The notes beneath the pieces were generated by a model, which saw only the letters and a program-made list of their open reading frames with translations, searched no databases and had not been told where the DNA came from. From assembly GCA_030386875.1 (NCBI GenBank), contig CM059560.1, forward strand, positions 45,736,757-45,800,756: 64,000 nt of DNA, given 5' to 3'. This DNA is from Morinoia aosen (taxonomy: Eukaryota > Arthropoda > Malacostraca > Amphipoda > Talitridae). Made by a program: the position numbers and the translations under genes. Shown here piece by piece: positions 47,757 to 59,600 of this stretch (the first letter of the stretch is position 1; each line of letters starts with the position of its first letter).

Positions 47757-50252
47757 TGTACTCCTTTGTACGTTCTAGAGATATTTCCTGTACTCCTTTG
47801 TGCGCTGTAGAGATACCTTCTGTACTCCTTTGTGCGCTGTAGAGATACCTTCTTTACTCCTTTGTGCGCTGTAGAGATACCTTCTGTACTCCTTTGTGCG
47901 CTGTAGAGATACCTTCTGTACTCCTTTGTGCGCTGTAGAGATACCTCGTGTACTCCTTTGTACGCTGTAGAGATACCTTCTGTACTCCTTTGTGCGCTGT
48001 AGAGATACCTTCTGTACTCCTTTGAATGCTGTAGAGATACCTTCTGTACTCCTTTGTGCGCTGTAGAGAAACCTCGTGTACTCCTTTGTACGTTCTAGAG
48101 ATATTTCCTGTACTCCTTTGTGCGCTGTAGAGATTCCTTCTGTACTCCTTTGTGCGCTGTAGAGATACCTTCTGTACTCCTTTGTGCGCTGTAGAGAGAC
48201 CTTCTGTACTCCTTTGTGCGCTGTAGAGATACCTTCTGTACTTCTTTGTGCGCTGTAGAGATACCTCGTGTACTCCTTTGTACGTTCTATAGATATTTCC
48301 TGCACTCCTTTGTGCGCTGTAGAGATACCTTCTGTACTCCTTTGTGCGCTGTAGAGATGCCTTCTGTACTCCTTTGCGCGCTGTAGAGATACCTTCTGTA
48401 CTCCTTTGTACGCTGTAGAGATACCTTCTGTACTCCTTTGTACGCTGTAGAGATACCTCGTGTACTCCTTTGTACGTTCTAGAGGTATTTCCTGTACTCC
48501 TTTGTGCGCTGTAGAGATACCTTCTGTACTCCTTTGTGCGCTGTAGAGATACCTTCTGTACTCCTTTGTGCGCTGTAGAGTTACCTTCTGTACTCCTTTG
48601 TGCGCTGTAGAGATACCTTCTGTACTCCTTTGTACGCTGTAGAGATACCTTCTGTACTCCTTTGTGCGCTGTAGAGATACCTTCTGTACTCCTTTGTACG
48701 CTGTAGAGATACCTCGTGTACTCCTTTGTACGTTCTAGAGATATTTCCTGTACTCCTTTGTGCGCTGTAGAGATACCTTCTGTACTCCTTTGTGCGCTAT
48801 AGAGATACCTTCTGTACTCCTTTGTGCGCTGTAGAGATACCTTCTGTACTCCTTTGTACGCTGTAGAGATTCCTTCTGTACTCCTTTGTGCGCTGTAGAG
48901 ATACCTTCTGTACTCCTTTGTGCGCTGTAGAGATACCTTCTGTTCTCCTTTGTACGCTGTAGAGATACCTCGTGTACTCCTTTGTACGTTCTAGAGATAT
49001 TTCCTGTACTCCTTTGTGCGCTGTAGAGATACCTTCTGTACTCCTTTGTGCGCTGTAGAGATACCTTCTGTACTCCTTTGTGCGCTGTAGAGATACCTTC
49101 TGTACTCCTTTGTACGCTGTAGAGATACCTTCTGTACTCCTTTGTGCGCTGTAGAGATACCTTCTGTACTCCTTTGTACGCTGTAGAGATACCTCGTGTA
49201 CTCCTTTGTACGTTCTAGAGATATTTCCTGTACTCCTTTGTGCGCTGTAGGGATACCTTCTGTACGCCTTTGTGCGCTGTAGAGATACCTTCTGTACTCC
49301 TTTGTGCGCTGTAGAGATACCTTCTGTACTCCTTTGTACGCTGTAGAGATACCTTCTGTACTCCTTTGTGCGCTGTAGAGATACCTTCTGTACTCCTTTG
49401 TACGCTGTAGAGATACCTCGTGTACTCCTTTGTACGTTCTAGAGATATTTCCTGTACTCCTTTGTGCGCCGTAGAGATACCTTCTATACTCCTTTGTGCG
49501 CTGTAGAGATACCTTCTGTACTCCTTTGTACGCTGTAGAGATACCTTCTGTACTTCTTTGTGCGCTGTAGAGATACCTTCTGTACTCCTTTGTACGCTGT
49601 AGAGATACCTCGTGTACTCCTTTGTACGTTCTAGAGATATTTCCTGTACTCCTTTGTGCGCTGTAGAGATACCTTCTGTACTCCTTTGTGCGCTGTAGAG
49701 ATACCTTCTGTACTCCTTTGTGCGCTGTTGAGATACCTTCTGTACTCCTTTGTGCGCTGTAGAGATACCTTCTGTACTCCTTTGTGCGCTGTAGAGATAC
49801 CTTCTGTACTCCTTTGTGCGCTGTAGAGATACCTTCTGTACTCCTTTGTGCGCTGTAGAGATACCTTCTGTACTCCTTTGTACGCTGTAGAGATACCTCG
49901 TGTACTCCTTTGTGCGCTGTAGAGATACCTTCTGTACTCCTTTGTGCGCTGTTGAGATACCTTCTGTACTCCTTTGTGCGCTGTAGAGATACCTTCTGTA
50001 CTCCTTTGTGCGCTGTAGAGATACCTTCTGTACTCCTTTGTGCGCTGTAGAGATACCTTCTGTACTCCTTTGTGCGCTGTAGAGATACCTTCTGTACTCC
50101 TTTGTGCGCTGTAGAGATTCCTCATGTACTCCTTTGTACGCTGTAGAGATACCTTCTGCACTCCTTTGTACGCTGTAGAGATACCTCGTGTACTCCTTTG
50201 TGCGCTGTAGAGATACCTTCTGTACTCCTTTGTACGCTGTAGAGATACCTCG
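47757..50252. repeat. Block Z copy 3, 2,496 bp
   Basis: D spacings 320, 192, 192, 256, 256, 224, 224, 192, 640. Against copy 1 it is one monomer shorter in the third interval, and displacement is 14,558 bp in the right part. It carries TTTGAATGC (48024), TCTATAG (48286), GATGCC (48359) and TCTAGAGGTATTTCC (48478), but neither the Q deletion nor GAACCC. Confidence 0.88.
48973..50252. repeat. Block R copy 4, 1,280 bp
   Basis: D at 48990, 49214, 49438 and 49630, then 640 bp without D, exactly as in copies 1-3. Both GTTGAG monomers and CCTCATG are present, but GAACCC and CCTTAGTGCG are not, so this copy sits outside the other three. Private changes include TACGCC near 49265 and TGCGCCGTAG near 49467. 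Confidence 0.9.
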
Positions 50253-51180
50253 TGTACTCCTTTGTACGTTCTAGAGATATTTCCTGTACTTCTTTGTGCG
50301 CTGTAGAGATACCTTCTGTACTCCTTTGTGCGCTGTAGGGATACCTTCTGTACTCCTTTGTGCGCTGTAGAGATACCTTCTGTACTCCTTTGTGCGCTGT
50401 AGAGATACCTTCTGTACTCCTTTGTGCGCTGTAGAGATACCTTCTGTACTCCTTTGTACGCTGTAGAGATACCTCGTTTACTCCTTTGTACGTTCTAGAG
50501 ATATTTCCTGTACTCCTTTGTGCGCTGTAGAGATACCTTCTGTACTCCTTTGTGCGCTGTAGAGATACCTTCTGTACTCCTTTGTGCGCTGTAGAGATAC
50601 CTTCTGTACTCCTTTGTGCGCTGTAGAGATACCTTCTGTACTCCTTTGCGCGCTGTAGAGATACCTTCTGTACTCCTTTGTACGCTGTAGAGATACCTCG
50701 TGTACTCCTTTGTACGTTCTAGAGATATTTCCTGTACTCCTTTGTGCGCTGTAGAGATACCTTCTGTACTCCTTTGTGCGCTGTAGAGATACCTTCTGTA
50801 CTCCTTTGTGCGCTGTAGAGATACCTCGTGTACTCCTTTGTACGCTGTAGAGATACCTTCTGTACTACTTTGTGCGCTGTAGAGATACCTTCTGTACTCC
50901 TTTGTGCGCTGTAAAGATACCTTCTGTACTCCTTTGTGCGCTGTAGAGATACCTTCTGTACTCTTTTGTGCGCTGTAGAGATACCTCCTGTACTCCTTTG
51001 TACGTTCTAGAGATATTTCCTGTACTCCTTTGTGCGCTGTAGAGATACCTTCTGTACTCCTTTGTGCGCTGTAGAGATACCTTCTGTACTCCTTTGTGCG
51101 CTGTAGAGATACCTTCTGTACTCCTTTGTGCGCTGTAGAGATACCTTCTGTACTCCTTTGTACGCTGTAGAGATACCTCG
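50253..51180. repeat. Link between blocks R copy 4 and X
   Basis: D at 50270, 50494, 50718 and 51006 with spacings 224, 224, 288. The first two repeat the start of the region after block R copy 3 (39486-39934). CCTCCTGTAC before the D at 51006 is the same C/D hybrid end seen before 4684, 7308, 42270, 44318, 46718 and 60126. Confidence 0.8.
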
Positions 51181-53132
51181 TGTACTCCTTTGTACGTTCT
51201 AGAGATATTTCCTGTACTCGTTTGTGCGCTGTAGAGATACCTTCTGTACTCCTTTGTGCGCTGTAGAGATACCTTCTTTACTCCTTTGTGCGCTGTAGAG
51301 ATACCTTCTGTACTCCTTTGTGCGCTGTAGAGATACCTTCTGTACTCCTTTGTGCGCTGTAGAGATACCTTCTGTACTCCTTTGTACGCTGTAGAGATAC
51401 CTCGTGTACTCCTTTGTACGTTCTAGAGATATTTCCTGTACTCCTTTGTGCGCTGTAGAGATACCTTCTGTACTCCTTTGTGCGCTTTAGAAATACCTTC
51501 TGTACTCCTTTGTGCGCTGTAGAGATACCTTCTGTACTCCTTTGTGCGCTGTAGAGATACCTCGTGTACTCCTTTGTACGCTGTAGAGATACCTTCCTTA
51601 CTCCTTTGTGCGCTGTAGAGATACCTTCTCTACTCCTTTGTGCGCTGTAGAGATACCTTCTGTACTCCTTTGTGCGCTGTAGAGATACCTTCTGTACTCC
51701 TTTGTGCGCTGTAGAGATACCTTCTGTACTCCTTTGTGCGCTGTAGAGATACCTTCTGTACTCCTTTGTGCGCTGTAGAGATACCTTCTGTACTCCTTTG
51801 TGCGCTGTAGAAATACCTTCTGTACTACTTTGTACGCTGTAGAGATACCTCGTGTACTCCTTTGTACGTTCTAGAGATATTTCCTGTACTCATTTGTGCG
51901 CTGTAGAGATACCTTCTGTACTCCTTTGTGCGCTGTAGAGATACCTTCTGTACTCCTTTGTGCGCTGTAGAGATACCTTCTGTACTCCTTTGTACGCTGT
52001 AGAGATACCTTCTGTACTCCTTTGTACGCTGAAGAGATACCTTCTGTACTCCTTTGTACGCTGTAGAGATACCTCGTGTACTCCTTTGTACGTTCTAGAA
52101 ATATTTCCTGTACTCCTTTGTGCGCTGTAGAGATACCTTCTGTACTCCTTTGTGCGCTGTAGAGATACCTTCTGTACTCTTTTGTGCGCTGTAGAGATAC
52201 CTTCTGTACTCCTTTGTGCGCTGTAGAGATACCTTCTGTACTCCTTTGTGCGCTGTAGAGATACCTTCTGTACTCCTTTGTGCGCTGTAGAGATACCTTC
52301 TGTTTTCCTTTGTGCGCTGTAGAGATACCTTCTGTACTCCTTTGTACGCTGTAGAGATATTTCCTGTACTCCTTTGTACGCTGTAGAGATATTTCCTGTA
52401 CTCCTTTGTGCGCTGTAGAGATACCTCGTGTACTCTTTTGTACGTTCTAGAGATATTTCCTGAACTCCTTTGTGCGCTGTAGAGATACCTTCTGTACTCC
52501 TTTGTGCGCTGTAGAGATACCTTCTGTACTCCTTTGTGCGCTGTAGAGATACCTTCTGTACGCCTTTGTGCGCTGTAGAGATACCTTCTGTACTCCTTTG
52601 TGCGCTGTAGAGATACCTTCTGTACTCCTATGTGCGCTGTAGAGATACCTTCTGTACTCCTTTGTGCGCTGTAGAGATACCTCGTGTACTCCTTTGTACG
52701 TTCTAGAGATATTTCCTGTACTCCTTTGTGCGCTGTAGAGATACCTTCTGTACTCCTTTGTGCGCTGTAGAGATACCTTCTGTACTCCTTTGTGCGCTGT
52801 AGAGATACCTCGTGTACTCCTTCGTACGTTCTAGAGATATTTCCTGTACTCCTTTGTGCGCTGTAGAGATACCTTCTGTACTCCTTTGTGCGCTGTAGAG
52901 ATACCTTCTGTACTCTTTTGTGCGCTGTAGAGATACCTTCTGTACTCCTTTGTGCGCTGTAGAGATACCTTCTGTACTCCTTTGTACGCTGTAGAGATAC
53001 CTCGTGTACTCCTTTGTGCGCTGTAGAGATACCTTCTGTACTCCTTTGTGCGCTGTAGAGATACCTTCTGTACTCCTTTGTGCGCTGTAGAGATACCTTC
53101 TGTACTCCTTTGTACGCTTTAGAGATACCTCG
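51181..53132. repeat. Block X copy 1, 1,952 bp
   Basis: D spacings 224, 448, 224, 352, 256, 128, 320. The whole unit is repeated immediately downstream at 1,952 bp (61 monomers). Marks shared with copy 2 are GAAATACC (near 51491), CTTCTCTACTCC (near 51630), ACTCATTTG (near 51892) and two chimeric monomers with a B body and D end (near 52345-52400). Confidence 0.9.
52331..52394. repeat. Two adjacent B/D chimeric monomers
   Basis: Two consecutive monomers keep the B-type centre (TACGCTGTAGAG) but end ATATTTCC like D, so the type changes within about ten bases between positions 19 and 28. The same pair is at 54283-54346 in block X copy 2. Single chimeras with a D end are near 10481 (A body) and 61251 (B body). 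They point to exchange or conversion breakpoints inside monomers. Confidence 0.87.
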
Positions 53133-55084
53133 TGTACTCCTTTGTACGTTCTAGAGATATTTCCTGTACTCCTTTGTGCGCTGTAGAGATACCTTCTGTA
53201 CTCCTTTGTGCGCTGTAGAGATACCTTCTTTACTCCTTTGTGCGCTGTAGAGATACCTTCTGTACTCCTTTGTGCGCTGTAGAGATACCTTCTGTACTCC
53301 TTTGTGCGCTGTAGAGATACCTTCTGTACTCCTTTGTACGCTGTAGAGATACCTCGTGTACTCCTTTGTACGTTCTAGAGATATTTCCTGTACTCCTTTG
53401 TGCGCTGTAGAGATACCTTCTGTACTCCTTTGTGCGCTGTAGAAATACCTTCTGTACTCCTTTGTGCGCTGTAGAGATACCTTCTGTACTCCTTTGTGCG
53501 CTGTAGAGATACCTCGTGTACTCCTTTGTACGCTGTAGAGATACCTTCTGTACTCCTTTGTGCGCTGTAGAGATACCTTCTCTACTCCTTTGTGCGCTGT
53601 AGAGATACCTTCTGTACTCCTTTGTGCGCTGTAGAGATACCTTCTGTACTCCTTTGTGCGCTGTAGAGATACCTTCTGTACTCCTTTGTGCGCTGTAGAG
53701 ATACCTTCTGTACTCCTTTGTGCGCTGTAGAGATACCTTCTGTACTCCTTTGTGCGCTGTAGAGATACCTTCTGTACTCCTTTGTACGCTGTAGAGATAC
53801 CTCGTGTACTCCTTTGTACGTTCTAGAGATATTTCCTGTACTCATTTGTGCGCTGTAGAGATACCTTCTGTACTCCTGTGTGCGCTGTAGAGATACCTTC
53901 TGTACTCCTTTGTGCGCTGTAGAGATACCTTCTGTACTCCTTTGTGCGCTGTAGAGATACCTTCTGTACTCCTTTGTACGCTGTAGAGATACCTTCTGTA
54001 CTCCTTTGTACGCTGTAGAGATACCTCGTGTACTCCTTTGTACGTTCTAGAGATATTTCCTGTACTCCTTTGTGCGCTGTAGAGATACCTTCTGTACTCC
54101 TTTGTGCGCTGTAGAGATACCTTCTGTACTCTTTTGTGCGCTGTAGAGATACCTTCTGAACTCCTTTGTGCGCTGTAGAGATACCTTCTGTACTCCTTTG
54201 TGCGCTGTAGAGATACCTTCTGTACTCCTTTGTGCGCTGTAGAGATACCTTCTGTACTCCTTCGTGCGCTGTAGAGATACCTTCTGTACTCCTTTGTACG
54301 CTGTAGAGATATTTCCTGTACTCCTTTGTACGCTGTAGAGATATTTCCTGTACACCTTTGTGCGCTGTAGAGATACCTCGTGTACTCCTCTGTACGTTCT
54401 AGAGATATTTCCTGAACTCCTTTGTGCGCTGTAGAGATACCTTCTGTACTCCTTTGTGCGCTGTAGAGATACCTTCTTTACTCCTTTGTGCGCTGTAAAG
54501 ATACCTTCTGTACGCCTTTGTGCGCTGTAGAGATACCTTCTGTACTCCTTTGTGCGCTGTAGAGATACCTTCTGTACTCCTTTGTGCGCTGTAGAGATAC
54601 CTTCTGTACTCCTTTGTGCGCTGTAGAGATACCTCGTGTACTCCTTTGTACGTTCTAGAGATATTTCCTGTACTCCTTTGTGCGCTGTAGAGATACCTTC
54701 TGTACTCCTTTGTGCGCTGTAGAGATACCTTCTGTACTCCTTTGTGCGCTGTAGAGATACCTCGTGTACTCCTTCGTACGTTCTAGAGATATTTCCTGTA
54801 CTCCTTTGTGCGCTGTAGAGATACCTTCTTTACTCCTTTGTGCGCTGTAGAGATACCTTCTGTACTCCTTTGTGCGCTGTAGAGATACCTTCTGTACTCC
54901 TTTGTGCGCTGTAGAGATACCTTCTGTACTCCTTTGTACGCTGTAGAGATACCTCGTGTACTCCTTTGTGCGCTGTAGAGATACCTTCTGTACTCCTTTG
55001 TGCGCTGTAGAGATACCTTCTGTACTCCTTTGTGCGCTGTAGAGATACCTTCTGTACTCCTTTGTACGCTGTAGAGATACCTCG
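53133..55084. repeat. Block X copy 2, 1,952 bp
   Basis: Exact-length tandem repeat of copy 1: D at 53150, 53374, 53822, 54046, 54398, 54654 and 54782, with 55102 opening the next region. The two copies differ by scattered substitutions. For example, copy 1 has CTGTTTTCC near 52313 where copy 2 has CTGTACTCC, and copy 2 has TACACC near 54352 and CCTCTGTACG near 54390. Confidence 0.9.
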
Positions 55085-57388
55085 TGTACTCCTTTGTACG
55101 TTCTAGAGATATTTCCTGTACTCCTTTGTGCGCTGTAGAGATACCTTCTGTACTCCTTTGTGCGCTGTAGAGATACCTTCTGTACTCCTTTGTGCGCTGT
55201 AGAGATACCTTCTGTACTCCTTTGTGCGCTGTAGAGATACCTTCTGTACTCCTTTGTGCGCTGTAGAGATACCTCGTGTACTCCTTTGTACGTTCTAGAG
55301 ATATTTCCTGTACTCCTTTGTGCGCTGTAGAGATATCTTCTGTACTCCTTTGTGCGCTGTAGAGATACCTTCTGTACTCCTTTGTACGCTGTAGAGATAC
55401 CTCGTGTACTCCTTTGTACGTTCTAGAGATATTTCCTGTACTCCTTTGTGCGCTGTAGAGATACCTTCTGTACTCCTTTGTGCGCTGTAGAGATACCTTC
55501 TGTACTCCTTTGTACGCTGTGGAGATACATTCTGTACTCCTTTGTACGCTGCAGAGACACCTCGTGTACTCCTTTGTACGTTCTAGAGATATTTCCTGTA
55601 CTCCTTTGTGCGCTGTAGAGATACCTTCTGAACTCCTTTGTGCGCTGTAGAGATACCTTCTGTACTCCTTTGTGCGCTGTAGAGATACCTTCTGTACTCC
55701 TTTGTACGCTGTAGAGATACCTCGTGTACTCCTTTGTACGTTCTAGAGATATTTCCTGTACTCCTTTGTGCGCTGTAGAGATACCTTCTGTACTCCTTTG
55801 TGCGCTGTAGAGATACCTTCTCTACCCCTTTGTGCGCTGTAGAGATACCTTCTGTACTCCTTTGTGCGCTGTAGAGATACCTTCTGTACTCCTTTGTACG
55901 CTGTAGAGATACCTCGTGTACTCCTTTGTACGTTCTAGAGATATTTCCTGTACTCCTTTGTGCGCTGTAGAGATACCTTCTGTACTCTTTTGTGCGCTGT
56001 AGAGATACCTTCTGTACTCCTTTGTGCGCTGTAGAGATACCTTCTGTACTCCTTTGTGCGCTGTAGAGATACCTTCTGTGCTCCTTTGTGCGCTGTAGAG
56101 ATTCCTTCTGTACTCCTTTGTACGCTGTAGAGATACCTCGTGTACTCCTTTGTACGTTCTAGAGATATTTCCTGTACTCCTTATTGCGCTGTAGAGAGAC
56201 CTTCTGTACTTCTTTGTGCGCTGTAGAGATACCTTCTGTACTCCTTTGTGCGCTGTAGAGATACCTTCTGTACTCCTTTGTACGCTGTAGACATACCTTC
56301 TGTACTCCTTTGTGCTCTGTAGAGATACCTTCTGTACTCCTTTGTACGCTGTAGAGATACCTCGTGTACTCCTTTGTACGTTCCAGAGATATTTCCTGTA
56401 CTCCTTTGTGCGCTGTAGAGATACCTTCTGTACTCCTTTGTGCGCAGTAGAGATACCTTCTGTACTCCTTTGTGCGCTGTAGAGATACCTTCTGTACTCC
56501 TTTGTGCGCTGTAGAGATACCTCGTGTACTCCTTTGTACGCTGTAGAGATACCTTCTGCACTCCTTTGTGCGCTGTAGAGATACCTTCTGTACTCCTTTG
56601 TGCGCTGTAGAGATACCTTCTGTACTCCTTTGTGCGCTGTAGAGATACCTTCTGTACTCCTTTGTGCGCTTTAGAGATACCTTCTGTACTCCTTTGTGCG
56701 CTGTAGAGATACCTTCTGTACTCCTTTGTGCGCTGTAGAGATACCTTCTGTACTCCTTTGTGCGCTGTAGAGATACCTTCTGTACTCCTTTGTACGCTGT
56801 AGAGATACCTCGTGTACTCCTTTGTACGTTCTAGAGATATTTCCTGTACTTCTTTGTGCGCTGTAGAGATACCTTCTGTACTCCTTTGTGCGCTGTAGAG
56901 ATACCTTCTGTACTCCTTTGTGCGCTGTAGAGATACCTCGTGTACTCCTTTGTACGCTGTAGAGATACCTTCTGTACTCCTTTGTGCGCTGTAGAGATAC
57001 CTTCTGTACTCCTTTGTGCGCTGTAGAGATACCATCTGTACTCCTTTGTGCGCTGTAGACATACCTTCTGTACTCCTTTGTGCGCTGTAGAGATACCTTC
57101 TGTACTCCTTTGTGCGCTGTAAAGATACCTTCTGTACTCCTTTGTGCGCTGTAGAGATACCTTCTGTACTCCTTTGTGCGCTGTAGAGATACCTTCTGTA
57201 CTCCTTTGTACGCTGTAGAGATACCTCGTGTACTCCTTTGTACGTTCTAGAGATATTTCCTGTACTCCTTTGTGCGCTGTAGAGATACCTTCTGTACTCC
57301 TTTGTGCGCTGTAGAGATACCTTCTGTACTCCTTTGTGCGCTGTAGAGATACCTTCTGTACTCCTTTGTGCGCTGTAGAGATACCTCG

Positions 57389-57772
57389 TGTACTCCTTTG
57401 TACGTTCTAGAGATATTTCCTGTACTCCTTTGTGCGCTGTAGAGATACCTTCTGTACTCCTTTGTGCGCTGTAGAGATACCTTCTGTACTCCTTTGTGCG
57501 CTGTAGAGATACCTCGTGTACTCCTTTGTACGTTCTAGAGATATTTCCTGTACTCCTTTGTGCGCTGTAGAGATACCTTCTGTACTCCTTTGTGCGCTGT
57601 AGAGATACCTTCTGTACTCCTTTGTACGCTGTTGAGATACCTCGTGTACTACTTTGTACGTTCTAGAGATATTTCCTGTACTCCTTTGTGCGCTGTAGAG
57701 ATACCATCTGTACTCCTTTGTGCGCTGTAGAGATACCTTCTGTACTCCTTTGTGCGCTGTAGAGATACCTTC
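57389..57772. repeat. Three consecutive 4-monomer units, 128 bp each
   Basis: D monomers at TCTAGA 57406, 57534, 57662 and 57790 are exactly 128 bp apart. The first two units are D-A-A-(A body with CTCG end). The third ends in a plain A. Paired 128-bp units also occur at 2092-2348, 8586-8842, 40414-40670 and 63740-63996, so a four-monomer unit is an alternative amplified form. Confidence 0.88.
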
Positions 57773-59280
57773 TGTACTCCTTTGTACGTTCTAGAGATAT
57801 TTCCTGTACTCCTTTGTGCGCTGTAGAGATACCTTCTGTACTCCTTTGTTCGCTGTAGAGATACCTCGTGTACTCCTTTGTACGTTCTAGAGATATTTCC
57901 TGTACTCCTTTGTGCGCTGTAGAGATACCTTCTGTACTCCTTTGTGCGCTGTAGAGATACCTTCTGTACTCCATTGTGCGCTGTAGCGATACCTTCTGTA
58001 CTCCTTTGTACGCTGTAGAGATACCTCGTGTACTCCTTTGTACGTTCTAGAGATATTTCCTGTACTCCTTTGTGCGCTGTAGAGATACCTTCTGTACTCC
58101 TTTGTGCGCTGTAGAGATACCTTCTGTACTCCTTTGTGCGCTGTAGAGATACCTTCTTTACTCCTTTGTACGCTGTAGAGATACCTTCTGTACTCCTTTG
58201 TGCGCTGTTGAGATACCTTCTGTACTCCTTTGTACGCTGTAGAGATACCTCGTGTACTCCTTTGTACGTTCTAGAGATATTTCCTGTTCAACTTTGTGCG
58301 CTGTAGAGATACCTTCTGTTCTCCTTTGTGCGCTGTAGAGATACCTTCTGTACTCCTTTGTGCGCTGTAGAGATACCTTCTGTACTCCTTTGTGCGCTGT
58401 AGAGATACCTTCTGTACTCCTTTGTGCGCTGTAGAGATACCTTCTGTACTCCTTTGTGCGCTGTAGAGATACCTCGTGTACTCCTTTGTACGCTGTAGAG
58501 ATACCTTCTGTACTCCTTTGTACGCTGTAGAGATACCTCGTGTACTCCTTTGTACGTTCTAGAGATATTTCCTGTACTCCTTTGTGCGCTGTAGAGATAC
58601 CTTCTGTACTCCTTTGTGCGCTGTAGAGATACCTTCTGTACTCCTTTGTGCGCTGTAGAGATACCTTCTGTACTCCTTTGTACGCTGTAGAGATACCTTC
58701 TGTACTCCTTTGTGCGCTGTAGAGATACCTTCTGTACTCCTTTGTACGCTGTAGAGATACCTCGTGTACTCCTTTGTACGTTCTAGAGATATTTCCTGTA
58801 CTCCTTTGTGCGCTGTAGAGATACCTTCTGTACTCCTTTGTGCGCTGTAGAGATACCTTCTGTACTCCTTTATACGTTCTAGAGATATTTCCTGTACTCC
58901 TTTGTGCGCTGTAGAGATACCTTCTGTACTCCTTTGTACGCTGTAGAGATACCTCGTGTACTCCTTTGTACGTTCTAGAGATATTTCCTGTACTCCTTTG
59001 TGCGCTGTAGAGATACCTTCTGTACTCCTTTGTGCGCTGTAGAGATACCTTCTGTACTCCTTTGTGCGCTGTAGAGATACCTTCTGTACTCCTTTGTACG
59101 CTGTAGAGATACCTCGTGTACTCCTTTGTACGTTCTAGAGATATTTCCTGTACTCCTTTGTGCGCTGTAGAGATACCTTCTGTACTCCTTTGTGCGCTGT
59201 AGAGATACCTTCTGTACTCCTTTGTGCGCTGTAGAGATACCTTCTGTACTTCTTTGTACGCTGTAGAGATACCTTCTGTA

Positions 59281-59600
59281 CTCCTTTGTGCGCTGTAGAG
59301 ATACCTTCTGTACTCCTTTGTGCGCTGTAGAGATACCTTCTGTACTCCTTTGAGCGCTATAGAGATACCTTCTGTACTCCTTTGTGCGCTGTAGAGATAC
59401 CTCGTGTACTCCTTTGTACGCTGTAGAGATACCTTCTGTACTCCTTTGTGCGCTGTAGAGATACCTTCTGTACTCCTTTGTGCGCTGTAGAGATACCTTC
59501 TGTACTCCTTTGAGCGCTATAGAGATACCTTCTGTACTCCTTTGTGCGCTGTAGAGATACCTCGTGTACTCCTTTGTACGCTGTAGAGGTACCTTCTGTA
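59281..59600. repeat. Near-perfect 160-bp tandem duplication
   Basis: 59281-59440 and 59441-59600 (five monomers each) both contain the private variant TTTGAGCGCTATAGAG, at 59351 and 59511, in the same surroundings. I see a single difference, A to G at 59588 (GTAGAGGTACC). The variant occurs nowhere else I noticed, so this is probably one of the youngest duplications here. Confidence 0.88.

Noticed and set aside
58258-58330. GTTCAACTTTG near 58288 as a possible insertion scar
   Set aside because: The register of TCTAGA does not change across it, so it is a cluster of substitutions within one monomer and not an insertion.
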